A stretch of 22,033 bases of DNA from CAZADS01 sp964483985. GTDB lineage: Bacteria; Pseudomonadota; Alphaproteobacteria; Thalassobaculales; Thalassobaculaceae. Positions within the stretch are counted from its first letter, which is position 1. Every line of letters begins with the position of its first letter. Positions 1 to 7,458 of the stretch are shown here, piece after piece. The notes under the pieces are model-generated. The model was not told the origin of the DNA, made no database searches, and was given only the letters and a program-made list of their open reading frames with translations. The stretch covers positions 1 to 22,033 of the forward strand of contig CAZADS010000007.1 in assembly GCA_964483985.1 (NCBI GenBank), read 5' to 3'. The translations under genes were made by a program, and so were the position numbers.

Positions 1-192
1 ATGAATATCTACTCTTCGGCAGATTCAATGCCCTACTCCTCAAATCCTATCCCTAGCCCATTTGCAGGGAAGATAGTTCGAGGGGTTTGCCCGCGGTGGG
101 TTTGTCATGACCCTAGGCCGTGTGAAGTGCCGCCAGACTGGTCTTTAGGCTATGATGGCCCTTGGGCACATCAAAATTCAGGAGGCATTTAA
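1..192 (+). CDS. Unidentified C-terminal ORF fragment, open at the window's left edge
   Basis: Frame 1 is open from the first base to a TAA at 190-192, giving at least 63 residues. The tail is rich in Pro, Trp, Cys and His (a CHDPRPCEVPPDW stretch near residues 35-47), and the DNA is visibly more GC-rich than the methyltransferase gene that follows. It could be the 3' end of a gene starting outside the window, because the frame has no stop before its end and the composition looks coding. I do not recognise the family. The internal ATG at base 1 is just the first codon seen and need not be the start. A chance open frame is also possible. Confidence 0.3.
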   Translation: MNIYSSADSMPYSSNPIPSPFAGKIVRGVCPRWVCHDPRPCEVPPDWSLGYDGPWAHQNSGGI

Positions 193-217
193 AAGTCTAG
201 GTCTCCAACGTTAACCA

Positions 218-1345
218 ATGTTTCGATCATCACTAATTATGCAAAATTCAACTGAAACAGCAAATTTTATGTCCATGAAAGGTGGCGGTTATTATTCTAA
301 TGCTACTGTAGGTGCAAAATTAGTCATTGAAGGAGCTACACATCTTATAATGGAGTCTTTAGAAAGGATGAATCCACCAGATGATGGTACACTATTTACA
401 ATGTCAGATATGGGTTGCGCAGACGGTGGAACCTCGATTTCAATGGTTGGTGAGGTACTGAGAGAAGTTAGAAGGCGAGCCCCATCACGACCAATACAAA
501 TGGTTTACACAGATTTGCCTCGTAATGATTTCAGTCAGCTTTTCCAAAATATCCATGGTCTAACAGATTTAACTAGTTATTTTAACACAATTGATAATCT
601 TTTCGTTTATTCATCAGCTACTTCATTCCACCAACCAATATTCCCTTCTGGAACATTGAATTTCGGTTTTTCAGCTACCGCATCTCATTATATTAGCGAA
701 AAGCCGACCTCGATTTCCGACCACATTCATATGGTAGGTGCTTCGGGCTGGGAACGAGACGCCTATATAGAACAAGGCCGGTTAGATTGGGAGAACATTC
801 TTCTAAACAGGGCTCAGGATCTCGCGCCCAACGGTCGTCTCGCGCTTTTCAATTTTGGAATTGACCAAACTGGCCAATATCTTGGAGCGACAGGCGGAAT
901 AAATATGTTTGATACCTTCAACACGTTATGGGCGCGACTGAGAGATGAAAAAATAATTTCAGGTACTGAATACGTTAATACAAACTTTCCTCAAAGCTAT
1001 CGCACAGTCGAACAATTTGTGGACCCTTTTAAGAATAAGAAAAATCCCGTCTATCAAGCTAATTTAAGGATGGAGCACGTCGAAACTAGAGTCGTGCGTT
1101 GCCCGTTTGCCGAAGACTTTAAATTGCATGGGAATGCTAATCGCTTCGCTAAAGAATATATCCCCACACTGCGTTCGTGGAGCGAGGCAACTTTTGCTAG
1201 CGGCCTGTCTCCAAAACGTTCCCTTGAAGAGAAAAACGAGATTATAGAACACTTTTATAATAATTATGAATCAATGGTACGAGATTCACCCAATGGTCAC
1301 GCAATGGATTACGTGCATTGTTATCTTATCTTAAAAAAAATATGA
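218..1345 (+). CDS. SABATH-family SAM-dependent carboxyl methyltransferase
   Basis: This is a 375-residue protein, the usual length for SABATH (Methyltransf_7) enzymes, which methylate carboxylates of small acids such as salicylate, jasmonate or indole-acetate using S-adenosylmethionine. Visible family landmarks in order: the MKGGGYYSNAT N-terminus (about residues 20-30, matching the plant MNGG..SYA segment), SAM loop SDMGCADGG (63-71), YTDLPRNDF (97-105; the plant NDLPGNDFN motif), an SxTxSHYIS segment (152-160; plants have SLHWLS, so Trp is Tyr here), and NGRLALFNFG in place of the usual GGRMVL strand. The ATG at 218 and the one at 239 (residue 8) are equally weak because neither has a clear Shine-Dalgarno. 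It leads a same-strand cluster with GGT1 and a CoA-transferase. SABATH enzymes are best known from plants. The substrate cannot be read from the sequence. Confidence 0.85.
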   Translation: MFRSSLIMQNSTETANFMSMKGGGYYSNATVGAKLVIEGATHLIMESLERMNPPDDGTLFTMSDMGCADGGTSISMVGEVLREVRRRAPSRPIQMVYTDLPRNDFSQLFQNIHGLTDLTSYFNTIDNLFVYSSATSFHQPIFPSGTLNFGFSATASHYISEKPTSISDHIHMVGASGWERDAYIEQGRLDWENILLNRAQDLAPNGRLALFNFGIDQTGQYLGATGGINMFDTFNTLWARLRDEKIISGTEYVNTNFPQSYRTVEQFVDPFKNKKNPVYQANLRMEHVETRVVRCPFAEDFKLHGNANRFAKEYIPTLRSWSEATFASGLSPKRSLEEKNEIIEHFYNNYESMVRDSPNGHAMDYVHCYLILKKI

Positions 1346-1390
1346 TTCTTTCCCCTGCCCGCCCAGATACATCACATAAGGCGTAAATGA

Positions 1391-3109
1391 ATGGATATAT
1401 TACCTCAACAACCGATGATAACAGGCCGCCGTTATATGGTGGTGGCCGGTCATTACCTTGCTACCGAGGCCGGTCTAAAAATGCTAGAATCTGGCGGCAA
1501 TGCGGTAGATGCAGGCATTGCGGCCGGTATTGCACTGAGCGTAGTACACAGCGACCAAGTACAGTTTTCCGGCGTCGCACCCATGCTTATTTATCTAGCG
1601 GAACAAGAAAAAGTTATTAGTATAGCGGGCCTTGGTTACTGGCCTAAAGCAGCATCTTTAAAAATGTTTCGAGACCAACACGGCAGTAAAATCCCCCTCG
1701 GGATATTACGAACGGTAGTCCCGGCAGGACCGGATGCATGGATAACCGCGCTCAAGCGATATGGCACCATGTCGTTCGCCGAGGTAACGGAGCCAGCCGT
1801 ACGCTACGCTAAAGAGGGTTTCACAGTTCATCCCATAATGGAACAATTCATCGATCGATATAAAGAAAATTATCAGCGATGGCCGAGCAACGCGGCTATA
1901 TGGCTTCCAAACGATCGCCCTCCCGTCGCAGGAGAACTTTTGGTCCAAACAGATCTTGCCTCCACTTTACAATATATGGCTGATGAAGAAAGTGGAAGCG
2001 CTCATTTAGGAAGAAAGAGAGCACTAGAGGCCGCCCGAGATGCCTTCTATGTAGGTGATATTGCCCAAAAAATCATAGCGTTCCACGAAGAAAATGGCGG
2101 CCTTCTAACGACCGAGGATTTATCTGGATACCGTACGCCAGTGGAAGAACCAGTATCTATTAAGTTCTCTGGTGTTGATATATATACTTGTAGGCCTTGG
2201 TGTCAGGGTCCAACGTTATTACAAATGCTTCGGGTTCTAGAAGACTTTGATCTTAGAAAATTAGGTCACAATTCGACTGATTACATTCATACCGTTGCAG
2301 AAACAATCAAGCTAGTATTTGCTGATCGCGAACGCTATTACGGCGATCCTGACGTAATTAAAGTACCCATTGACACGCTAATCTCATCAAGTTTTGCGGC
2401 TCAACGCAGGCGTGAGATTAATAACAAAACTGCTAGCCCGGGCATGCCAAAAGCTGGGAATATTCCAGGATTTGGAGGCCCTTCTTTTATCCCTCACGTT
2501 GACCATTCACCTTCCATGGCCTCGGCCGACACATCGTATACGTGCACAATGGATCAATTGGGCAATATCTGTTCAATAACACCATCAGACGTCTCCTTTG
2601 AAAGTCCAGCAATTCCCGGGCTCGGAATATGTCCATCTGCAAGAGGTTCACAATCGTTCGCTATGGATGGTCACGCATCTTCCATAGAAGCAGGGAAGCG
2701 ACCCCGTCTTACCCCTAATCCAGCTATGGCTCTGGCAAAAGATTCAATACGAATGCCTTTCGGTGCTCCCGGCGGTGATGCCCAACCCCAGGGAATGCTT
2801 CAGGTCTTACTAAATCATCTGATTTTTGAGATGGATATTCAAACGGCGATAGAAGCGCCGCGTTTCAATACCTTCAGCCATCCCAATTCGTTTGAACCCC
2901 ACGACGCGAAGCCTGGAAGGCTGGTAATTGAACAAGGCATCACTGAACACGTTGGGTTCGATCTTGGAGAAAGAGGTCACGATATCGAGTGGACTGGCCC
3001 ACGTTCGGACGCCGTAGCAGGAGTTTGCGCTATCAGCGCAAATCTGAAAACTGGATTAATTTGTGGTGGAGCAGATCCCAGACGATCAGGTCGAGCGATG
3101 GGCTGGTAG
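1391..3109 (+). CDS. Divergent gamma-glutamyltransferase-like Ntn hydrolase (GGT1)
   Basis: A 572-residue, full-length member of the gamma-glutamyltranspeptidase family, whose precursors self-cleave at a threonine that becomes the nucleophile. The N-terminal signature LESGGNAVDAGIAAGIAL (32-49) is clear. The nucleophile is Thr381 (ADTSYTCTMDQLGN), and an APGGDAQPQ loop follows, of the type I recall from the YwrD-like subgroup rather than canonical GSPGGSRI. Two canonical elements are absent. The GxGGGGFM loop is replaced by QFSGVAPMLIYL (58-69). The RExAP segment holding the arginine that grips the gamma-glutamyl carboxylate reads GLGYWPKAA (80-88). No signal peptide is visible, so it is probably cytoplasmic. 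The start at 1391 has AAGG nine bases upstream; the ATG at 1387 is in another frame. It lies 45 bp after the methyltransferase and 12 bp before the CoA-transferase. Substrate unknown, probably not glutathione. Confidence 0.85.
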   Translation: MDILPQQPMITGRRYMVVAGHYLATEAGLKMLESGGNAVDAGIAAGIALSVVHSDQVQFSGVAPMLIYLAEQEKVISIAGLGYWPKAASLKMFRDQHGSKIPLGILRTVVPAGPDAWITALKRYGTMSFAEVTEPAVRYAKEGFTVHPIMEQFIDRYKENYQRWPSNAAIWLPNDRPPVAGELLVQTDLASTLQYMADEESGSAHLGRKRALEAARDAFYVGDIAQKIIAFHEENGGLLTTEDLSGYRTPVEEPVSIKFSGVDIYTCRPWCQGPTLLQMLRVLEDFDLRKLGHNSTDYIHTVAETIKLVFADRERYYGDPDVIKVPIDTLISSSFAAQRRREINNKTASPGMPKAGNIPGFGGPSFIPHVDHSPSMASADTSYTCTMDQLGNICSITPSDVSFESPAIPGLGICPSARGSQSFAMDGHASSIEAGKRPRLTPNPAMALAKDSIRMPFGAPGGDAQPQGMLQVLLNHLIFEMDIQTAIEAPRFNTFSHPNSFEPHDAKPGRLVIEQGITEHVGFDLGERGHDIEWTGPRSDAVAGVCAISANLKTGLICGGADPRRSGRAMGW

Positions 3110-3121
3110 GAGTAATGATGA

Positions 3122-4267
3122 ATGGCAAATACGCCAGAAAAAACAAAATTACCTGCAGGTCCGCTAACCGGCGTCCGAGTATTAGATTTCTCCATGTATG
3201 TAGCCGGCCCCTATTGCACCAGATTAATGGCAGATATGGGTGCAGAAGTCATAAAAATAGAGCCGTTAGGTGGAGAATTAATGCGAAAAGCCCCACCATT
3301 TCATCGAGATAAAAGTTCTTATTTTGGGCACTTAAACTGCGGGAAAAAAAGCGTTGAATTAGACTTGAAACAGCCAATCGCTATTAAGCAAATTCATCAA
3401 TTAATGTCTACAGTAGATGTGGTGCTTGAAAATTACCGGCCAGGCGTAATGGCTAAATTTGGCCTGGACTTTAAAACTTTAAAGAAAATTAAACCTAATT
3501 TGATTTTTTGCTCAATTTCTGGTTTCGGGCAAACCGGGCCTGACTCAGATCGTGCTGCTTTCGCTACTATAATCAACGCGTCAAGCGGGTTCGATATGAT
3601 GATGATGCAATATGAGCCTGCATTAAATCGGCCACTACGCCACCGCAGCAATGCGCCAGATTTTATGGGATCGACACATGCCTGTTCCGCTATCTGCGCC
3701 TCCCTATTTGGCCGAGAGCGAACAGGATTAGGCCAACGAATCGATGTTGCCATGATTGATACAATACACAATATGATGGCTCATGAATACCAAGCAGCAC
3801 AGATTCAAAATCCAACACAGGCTCCCGTCTTTGCACCTCTAACAACAAAAGACGGGTTTATAATGGTTGCCCCGGTCAGTCAGGCAAACTTCCTAGGATT
3901 AGCAAAAGCACTCAAACGAGGTGATTGGGTCTCAGACAGACGATACGCCAACGCGACGGAACGCATGGATAATTGGGATACTTTTCTTGAAGAAATAGGA
4001 AGGGAGGTCATAAATTTCACGGCTGCGGAAGCGGAACGGCTTATAAATGCGGCAGGTTGTCCGTGCGCGCAATATTTAACTATTAAAGAGTCAATCAATC
4101 AACCAAGAGTTAGGGAACGGGGAGCGTCGGTGGCAGTAAACGATGGTGCGCAAATTTATAATGTCGCAAATACACCTATGCTATTCGATACTTCAACTGT
4201 GGGTGCCCAATCCTGGGTTGCTCTATCAGGACAGCACAATGAGGAAATTCTATCTGAATTAGGATAA
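3122..4267 (+). CDS. Class III (CaiB/BaiF) CoA-transferase
   Basis: A 381-residue family III CoA-transferase, which moves CoA between carboxylic acids through an aspartyl-CoA intermediate. Diagnostic features are the GVRVLDFSMYVAGPYCTRLMAD opening (about 17-38), GAEVIKIEPLGG (40-51), NCGKKSVELDLK (72-83), VLENYRPGVMAKFGLD (100-115), SISGFGQTGPDSDRAAF, and TGLGQRIDVAMIDTI. The likely nucleophile is Asp180 in APDFMGSTHACSA, the position equivalent to Asp169 of formyl-CoA transferase. The start is ATG 3122 with AGGAG at 3108-3112 overlapping the upstream stop; ATGs at 3115 and 3118 are alternatives too close to that site. It is probably co-transcribed with GGT1. Acceptor and donor acids cannot be deduced from the family alone. 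Confidence 0.92.
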   Translation: MANTPEKTKLPAGPLTGVRVLDFSMYVAGPYCTRLMADMGAEVIKIEPLGGELMRKAPPFHRDKSSYFGHLNCGKKSVELDLKQPIAIKQIHQLMSTVDVVLENYRPGVMAKFGLDFKTLKKIKPNLIFCSISGFGQTGPDSDRAAFATIINASSGFDMMMMQYEPALNRPLRHRSNAPDFMGSTHACSAICASLFGRERTGLGQRIDVAMIDTIHNMMAHEYQAAQIQNPTQAPVFAPLTTKDGFIMVAPVSQANFLGLAKALKRGDWVSDRRYANATERMDNWDTFLEEIGREVINFTAAEAERLINAAGCPCAQYLTIKESINQPRVRERGASVAVNDGAQIYNVANTPMLFDTSTVGAQSWVALSGQHNEEILSELG

Positions 4268-4309
4268 CTCGCAGAAAAAGTGCCGAGAGCAACATTGCAA
4301 ATAACAATT

Positions 4310-4584
4310 TTAAATCGCCTCCCGGGATAAAGTGTACGTCGCAGCAGAATTTAAGACTTCGCTAGTAACGATGTTCCCATCTAAGATTCAAATCATTCCT
4401 TGCTTGTCAGCTTCCGTTAATATTGGTACCGATCCTTCTAGCCGACAAGCGCCTGCCAGAATCAGGTCATTATTTTTTGCGTATTTAAAAGGAACCGTTG
4501 AGTTTCCGATCCAAGGTTTGGATCATAATAGGGTATAATCAATCTGCAACCGATGGCAGCGACGAAAACAGCTGAAACGCCAAT
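4310..4584 (-). pseudogene. Possible broken relic of an Asp/Glu racemase-superfamily (maleate isomerase/arylmalonate decarboxylase-like) gene
   Basis: Read on the minus strand from 4584, one frame gives a segment containing GCRLIIPYYDPNLGSETQRFL, resembling the TPY...RFL strand-helix of this family. It ends at a stop near 4466. A second frame starting near 4474 reads DLILAGACRLEG, then about 24 residues, then GNIVTSEVLNSAA, resembling the family's ADAIxxSC ... GKPVVTSNQA C-terminal half with its second catalytic Cys. It is interrupted by an in-frame TGA at 4388-4390 and ends at TAA 4310-4312. The frame change, the internal stop and about 50 missing residues between the segments would all mark it as inactivated. 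The similarity is judged by eye over short stretches and could be chance. Confidence 0.27.
4508..4539 (+). promoter_or_regulatory. 7-bp inverted repeat followed by a consensus -10 box
   Basis: GATCCAA (4508-4514) and TTGGATC (4518-4524) form a perfect dyad around GGT, and ten bases later lies TATAAT (4534-4539). This geometry suits a repressor or activator site over a promoter, but no proper -35 is found at 16-18 bp and the nearest plus-strand gene start is nearly 500 bp away. It may be a remnant or a chance occurrence. Confidence 0.2.
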
Positions 4585-5028
4585 TTTTTTCGATTATTCT
4601 CGAGGCAAAATGAGTATTATTTCCATTTTCAGCCAGCTTTTTCAAAAAATATTAGCCCCGTCTTTCTAGACTAGTTCGACCCCATATGAATACCTTGGCA
4701 CCCAAATTCGGCACGAAACATGCTGGTGACTGTTCATCGCTGCCCTAATCAATAGTCGATCTTCAGCTATTATTTTCCTGTCCCCCGAAGGGATGCATGT
4801 TTTTTGTGATAGCGTTCATTGTACAGGATCCTAAACTAACTTTCTTGATTTTAGTTTTTTCAGTTATCGTAATTTTCACCACCTTCATTTATTCTCGGAT
4901 AGTATCCTAACGATTATGATACATTTTACATCAGGTGCTAGTGAATAAGCTAACATGCGATTGTAGTGATATCCTTGATTCTGGTATCATTTGATAAGTT
5001 ATTTTTCTATCCTATCAGACGAGCTAAT

Positions 5029-5697
5029 ATGCGAACGCTCTTTCATCTACCGCTCGATCCTTTTTCCCGTAAAGTCCGGATAATTTTGAGCGAAAAACAA
5101 CTAGAAACCAGATTTATTATCGAACCCATTTGGGAGAGACGACAGGAATTTTTAACCCTGAATCCAGCCGGAACTGTTCCCGTACTTCAAGAAGCCGATG
5201 GTTCAATTATAACTCCTTCTCAACCAATAGCCGAATACATTGAGGAAATTGAACAGGAGCCTCTGCTAATCCCTGGAAACGCTATAGAGCGAGCCGAAAT
5301 ACGCCGATTGTGCATCTGGTTCGATATTAAATTCTACCGAGAAGTGTCAGAACATCTTTTAGGAGAGAAACTCATGAAGCGATTTCTAGGTCTAGGAGAA
5401 CCCAGCAGCGAAGCCATTCGAGCGGGCTACGCTAACATGGATACCCATCTCAGTTATATAGGATATTTAGCAGATCAACGCGCCTGGTTGGGTGGCGATA
5501 GATTTTCTTTAGCTGATATAGCGGCTGCGGCTCAACTATCTTGCTTAGATTATCTTGGAGACGTTCCCTGGGAAGACTACCAAGAAGCAAAACAATGGTA
5601 CGCGAGAATAAAATCGCGGCCGAGTTTTAGGTCGTTATTGGAAGATCACGTTCCGGGAACTAAACCTCCCTTGCATTACAAAAATTTAGATTTCTAG
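5029..5697 (+). CDS. Glutathione S-transferase family protein
   Basis: A 222-residue soluble GST when started at ATG 5029, where the text MRTLFHLPLDPFSRKVRI matches the start of the thioredoxin-like domain. A frame extension to 4966 adds 21 unlikely residues. The N-terminal domain (about 1-77) includes NPAGTVPVL with the cis-proline that positions glutathione, and the SQPIAEYIEE motif that follows it. The helical C-terminal domain includes WLGGDRFSLADIAAAAQL, the conserved N-capping box and hydrophobic staple region. It would conjugate glutathione to electrophiles or act as a glutathione-dependent isomerase or peroxidase; the subclass is not resolved. The MFS gene follows after 9 bp on the same strand, so the two are likely co-transcribed. 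Confidence 0.9.
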   Translation: MRTLFHLPLDPFSRKVRIILSEKQLETRFIIEPIWERRQEFLTLNPAGTVPVLQEADGSIITPSQPIAEYIEEIEQEPLLIPGNAIERAEIRRLCIWFDIKFYREVSEHLLGEKLMKRFLGLGEPSSEAIRAGYANMDTHLSYIGYLADQRAWLGGDRFSLADIAAAAQLSCLDYLGDVPWEDYQEAKQWYARIKSRPSFRSLLEDHVPGTKPPLHYKNLDF

Positions 5698-5706
5698 TGA
5701 AATAAT

Positions 5707-6876
5707 TTGTTCTCTAGCTCAGGATTGTTTTTACAAAACTCGCTATTTTGGAAGTTAGCAGCGTTTTACGCTACCTATTTCTTAGCCATGGGCATTTTTA
5801 TTCCTTACTGGCCCTTGTGGCTCAAAGACGTAGGCCTAAACCCATTTGAAATTGGTTGGGTATTAGCTTGTAGTTTTTGGATAAAAGTAGCAGCTCAACC
5901 GCTAATTGCCCGTTTAGCCGATCAATCAGGACAAACGCGCTGGTTAACTACCTCTTTGATGCTTTTGGCAGCATTAGGTTTTGTTTTTCTCTCAAACAGT
6001 CAAGGATTCTGGATTATTTTGATTGTGAGTTCATTTACGGCAGCGTGTTACCAACCCGTCTTGCCGATAATGGAAAGCGTTACCCTCAAACAAATTAACC
6101 TAAATCATTTAAATTATGGCTATATCCGCCTTTGGGGCTCTATTGCTTTCATTAGCAGCAGTCTAGTAGTAGGTTGGTTGTTGGAAGGTAGCGTCGCCGA
6201 TAGAGTGGCCTTTTTAATGGCCGCCAATATGATTTTGGTATCAATATCTTGTTCACTTGCCCCTAATAAACCCGCCAGACGTATTGAATTAAATAAAAAT
6301 AATTCCGTATGGGATCTATTTACCCCAACGTTTTTTATGTTCTTACTCGCGGCTGGTCTCATTCAAATCAGCCATTCAATTCTCTACGGCTTTGCCACTA
6401 TTCACTGGCGAGACCAAGGTCACAGTGCTTTCTCGATTGGCTGCTTTTGGGCAGTAGGGGTACTGGCCGAAATCCTTGTCTTCGGTGTAGCCGGGTTTTT
6501 TCGTAACCGTATTACGCCGATTATCTTCTTAATTTTAGCATCTCTGGGTGGAATTATTCGCTGGCCTCTAATGGCGATTTCTGACGATTCCTTCGTCATA
6601 ATGCTTCTTCAGACCCTTCACGGTCTTACTTTTGGTGCAGCCCACTTAGGCGCAATGGCATTTCTTTCTGCGATTGTTTCTGAGCAATATTCGGCAACAG
6701 GACAGAGTATCTATTACGCTTTAGTGGGCGGAATCCTAGCTGGATGCATGTTTCCAATAGCGGGGGCGTTGTATACAGAATTACAAGGTGATGCTTTTTG
6801 GATCATGGGGGGAATAAGTTGCGCGGCATTAATTGCGAGTTTTGTTCTTTTACCGCTTTGGGAGAAACGGGCTTAG
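5707..6876 (+). CDS. MFS transporter, HcaT-like (MFS_1-like family)
   Basis: A 389-residue integral inner-membrane permease, the normal size for a 12-helix major facilitator. The opening helix LAAFYATYFLAMGIFIPYWPLWL followed by GLNPFEIGWVLACSFWIKVAAQPLIARLAD is typical of the group containing the 3-phenylpropionate permease HcaT and related nucleoside/sugar porters. The RLAD...R loop between helices 2 and 3 corresponds to the MFS A-motif. A charged central loop near residues 185-200 (NKPARRIELNKNN) separates two six-helix halves. The start is assigned as TTG 5707, ten bases after the GST stop and with no strong Shine-Dalgarno; a TTG at 5725 and an ATG at 5788 are alternatives, the latter cutting into helix 1. 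The substrate is unknown. The gene ends 12 bp before the convergent YciB gene. Confidence 0.85.
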   Translation: MFSSSGLFLQNSLFWKLAAFYATYFLAMGIFIPYWPLWLKDVGLNPFEIGWVLACSFWIKVAAQPLIARLADQSGQTRWLTTSLMLLAALGFVFLSNSQGFWIILIVSSFTAACYQPVLPIMESVTLKQINLNHLNYGYIRLWGSIAFISSSLVVGWLLEGSVADRVAFLMAANMILVSISCSLAPNKPARRIELNKNNSVWDLFTPTFFMFLLAAGLIQISHSILYGFATIHWRDQGHSAFSIGCFWAVGVLAEILVFGVAGFFRNRITPIIFLILASLGGIIRWPLMAISDDSFVIMLLQTLHGLTFGAAHLGAMAFLSAIVSEQYSATGQSIYYALVGGILAGCMFPIAGALYTELQGDAFWIMGGISCAALIASFVLLPLWEKRA

Positions 6877-6888
6877 TTGTTCTTGTGT

Positions 6889-7458
6889 TTACTTCTGTAA
6901 TTGATATCGACGTAATAATGGAGCCATACAGATGCTGAAGATTATTACAATCGCCGGAATGCCAAATGCTTTGAAGGTAACCCACGTGTCTGTATCCACC
7001 GTACGCCATAATATTTCATTCATTCCGGCTAAGAACAAAAACATAACCATCCATCGTTGACTGATAATTCTCCAACCATCGTCAGTTAAGTGCAGAACAT
7101 TGCCTAATAGAATTTTCAGGAAATGTTTCCGCAAAATTAAACCCGATAATAATGCTACAGCGAACAAAAGATTAATAATAGTTGGTTTCACCTTAATGAA
7201 CATCTCGTCATCAAAATATATAGTGAGACCGCCAAAAACCATCACTAATAAGCACGTTACCAAGGGCATAGGTGGAACTTTGCGCTCTACTAGGATAGCA
7301 ATAATGACTGTGATTGCAGTCGCAGCCATTAAAGACGCGGTTCCAACCATAATTCCGTAAATATAATTCGCACAAAAGAAGACAACTAAAGGCCCTAAAT
7401 CAATAAAAGTTCGCTGACCTGGCGACAGACGTCTATTTAGGTTAGAAGGTTTTCTCAT
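6889..7458 (-). CDS. yciB: YciB/IspZ-family inner-membrane protein
   Basis: A 189-residue, strongly hydrophobic protein of the intracellular septation A (IspZ/YciB) family, usually 180-200 residues with five or so membrane helices. Family marks are FIDLGPLVVFFCANYIYGI near the N-terminus, GGLTIYFDDEMFIKVKPTIIN (the typical GG.T....d..FIk.KPTi segment), and DDGWRIISQRWMVMFLFLAGMNEILWR. The family is linked to cell-envelope maintenance and division, and its exact activity is not settled. The ATG overlaps the DusA stop by four bases (ATGA at 7455-7458), so the two are translationally coupled. Confidence 0.93.
   Translation of the reverse strand: MRKPSNLNRRLSPGQRTFIDLGPLVVFFCANYIYGIMVGTASLMAATAITVIIAILVERKVPPMPLVTCLLVMVFGGLTIYFDDEMFIKVKPTIINLLFAVALLSGLILRKHFLKILLGNVLHLTDDGWRIISQRWMVMFLFLAGMNEILWRTVDTDTWVTFKAFGIPAIVIIFSICMAPLLRRYQLQK

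Larger units (their letters stand above)
4268..5028. other. Long gap with no intact gene
   Basis: About 760 bases between the CoA-transferase stop and the GST start hold only short open frames with no recognisable product. Readable coding-like text occurs on the minus strand at 4310-4584 (listed separately as a possible pseudogene). On the plus strand a 7-bp dyad sits just before a perfect TATAAT at 4534-4539. I found no tRNA-like fold and no convincing terminator. The dense stops in all frames and mixed composition look like decaying sequence. Confidence 0.6.

Noticed and set aside
1387..1620. 77-codon open frame starting four bases before GGT1
   Set aside because: It lies wholly within GGT1 in another frame, and its Arg/Cys-rich text is typical of an out-of-frame shadow.
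4332..4538. 68-codon plus-strand open frame in the long gap
   Set aside because: Non-ATG start with no ribosome site, no recognisable product, and antisense to the possible pseudogene text.
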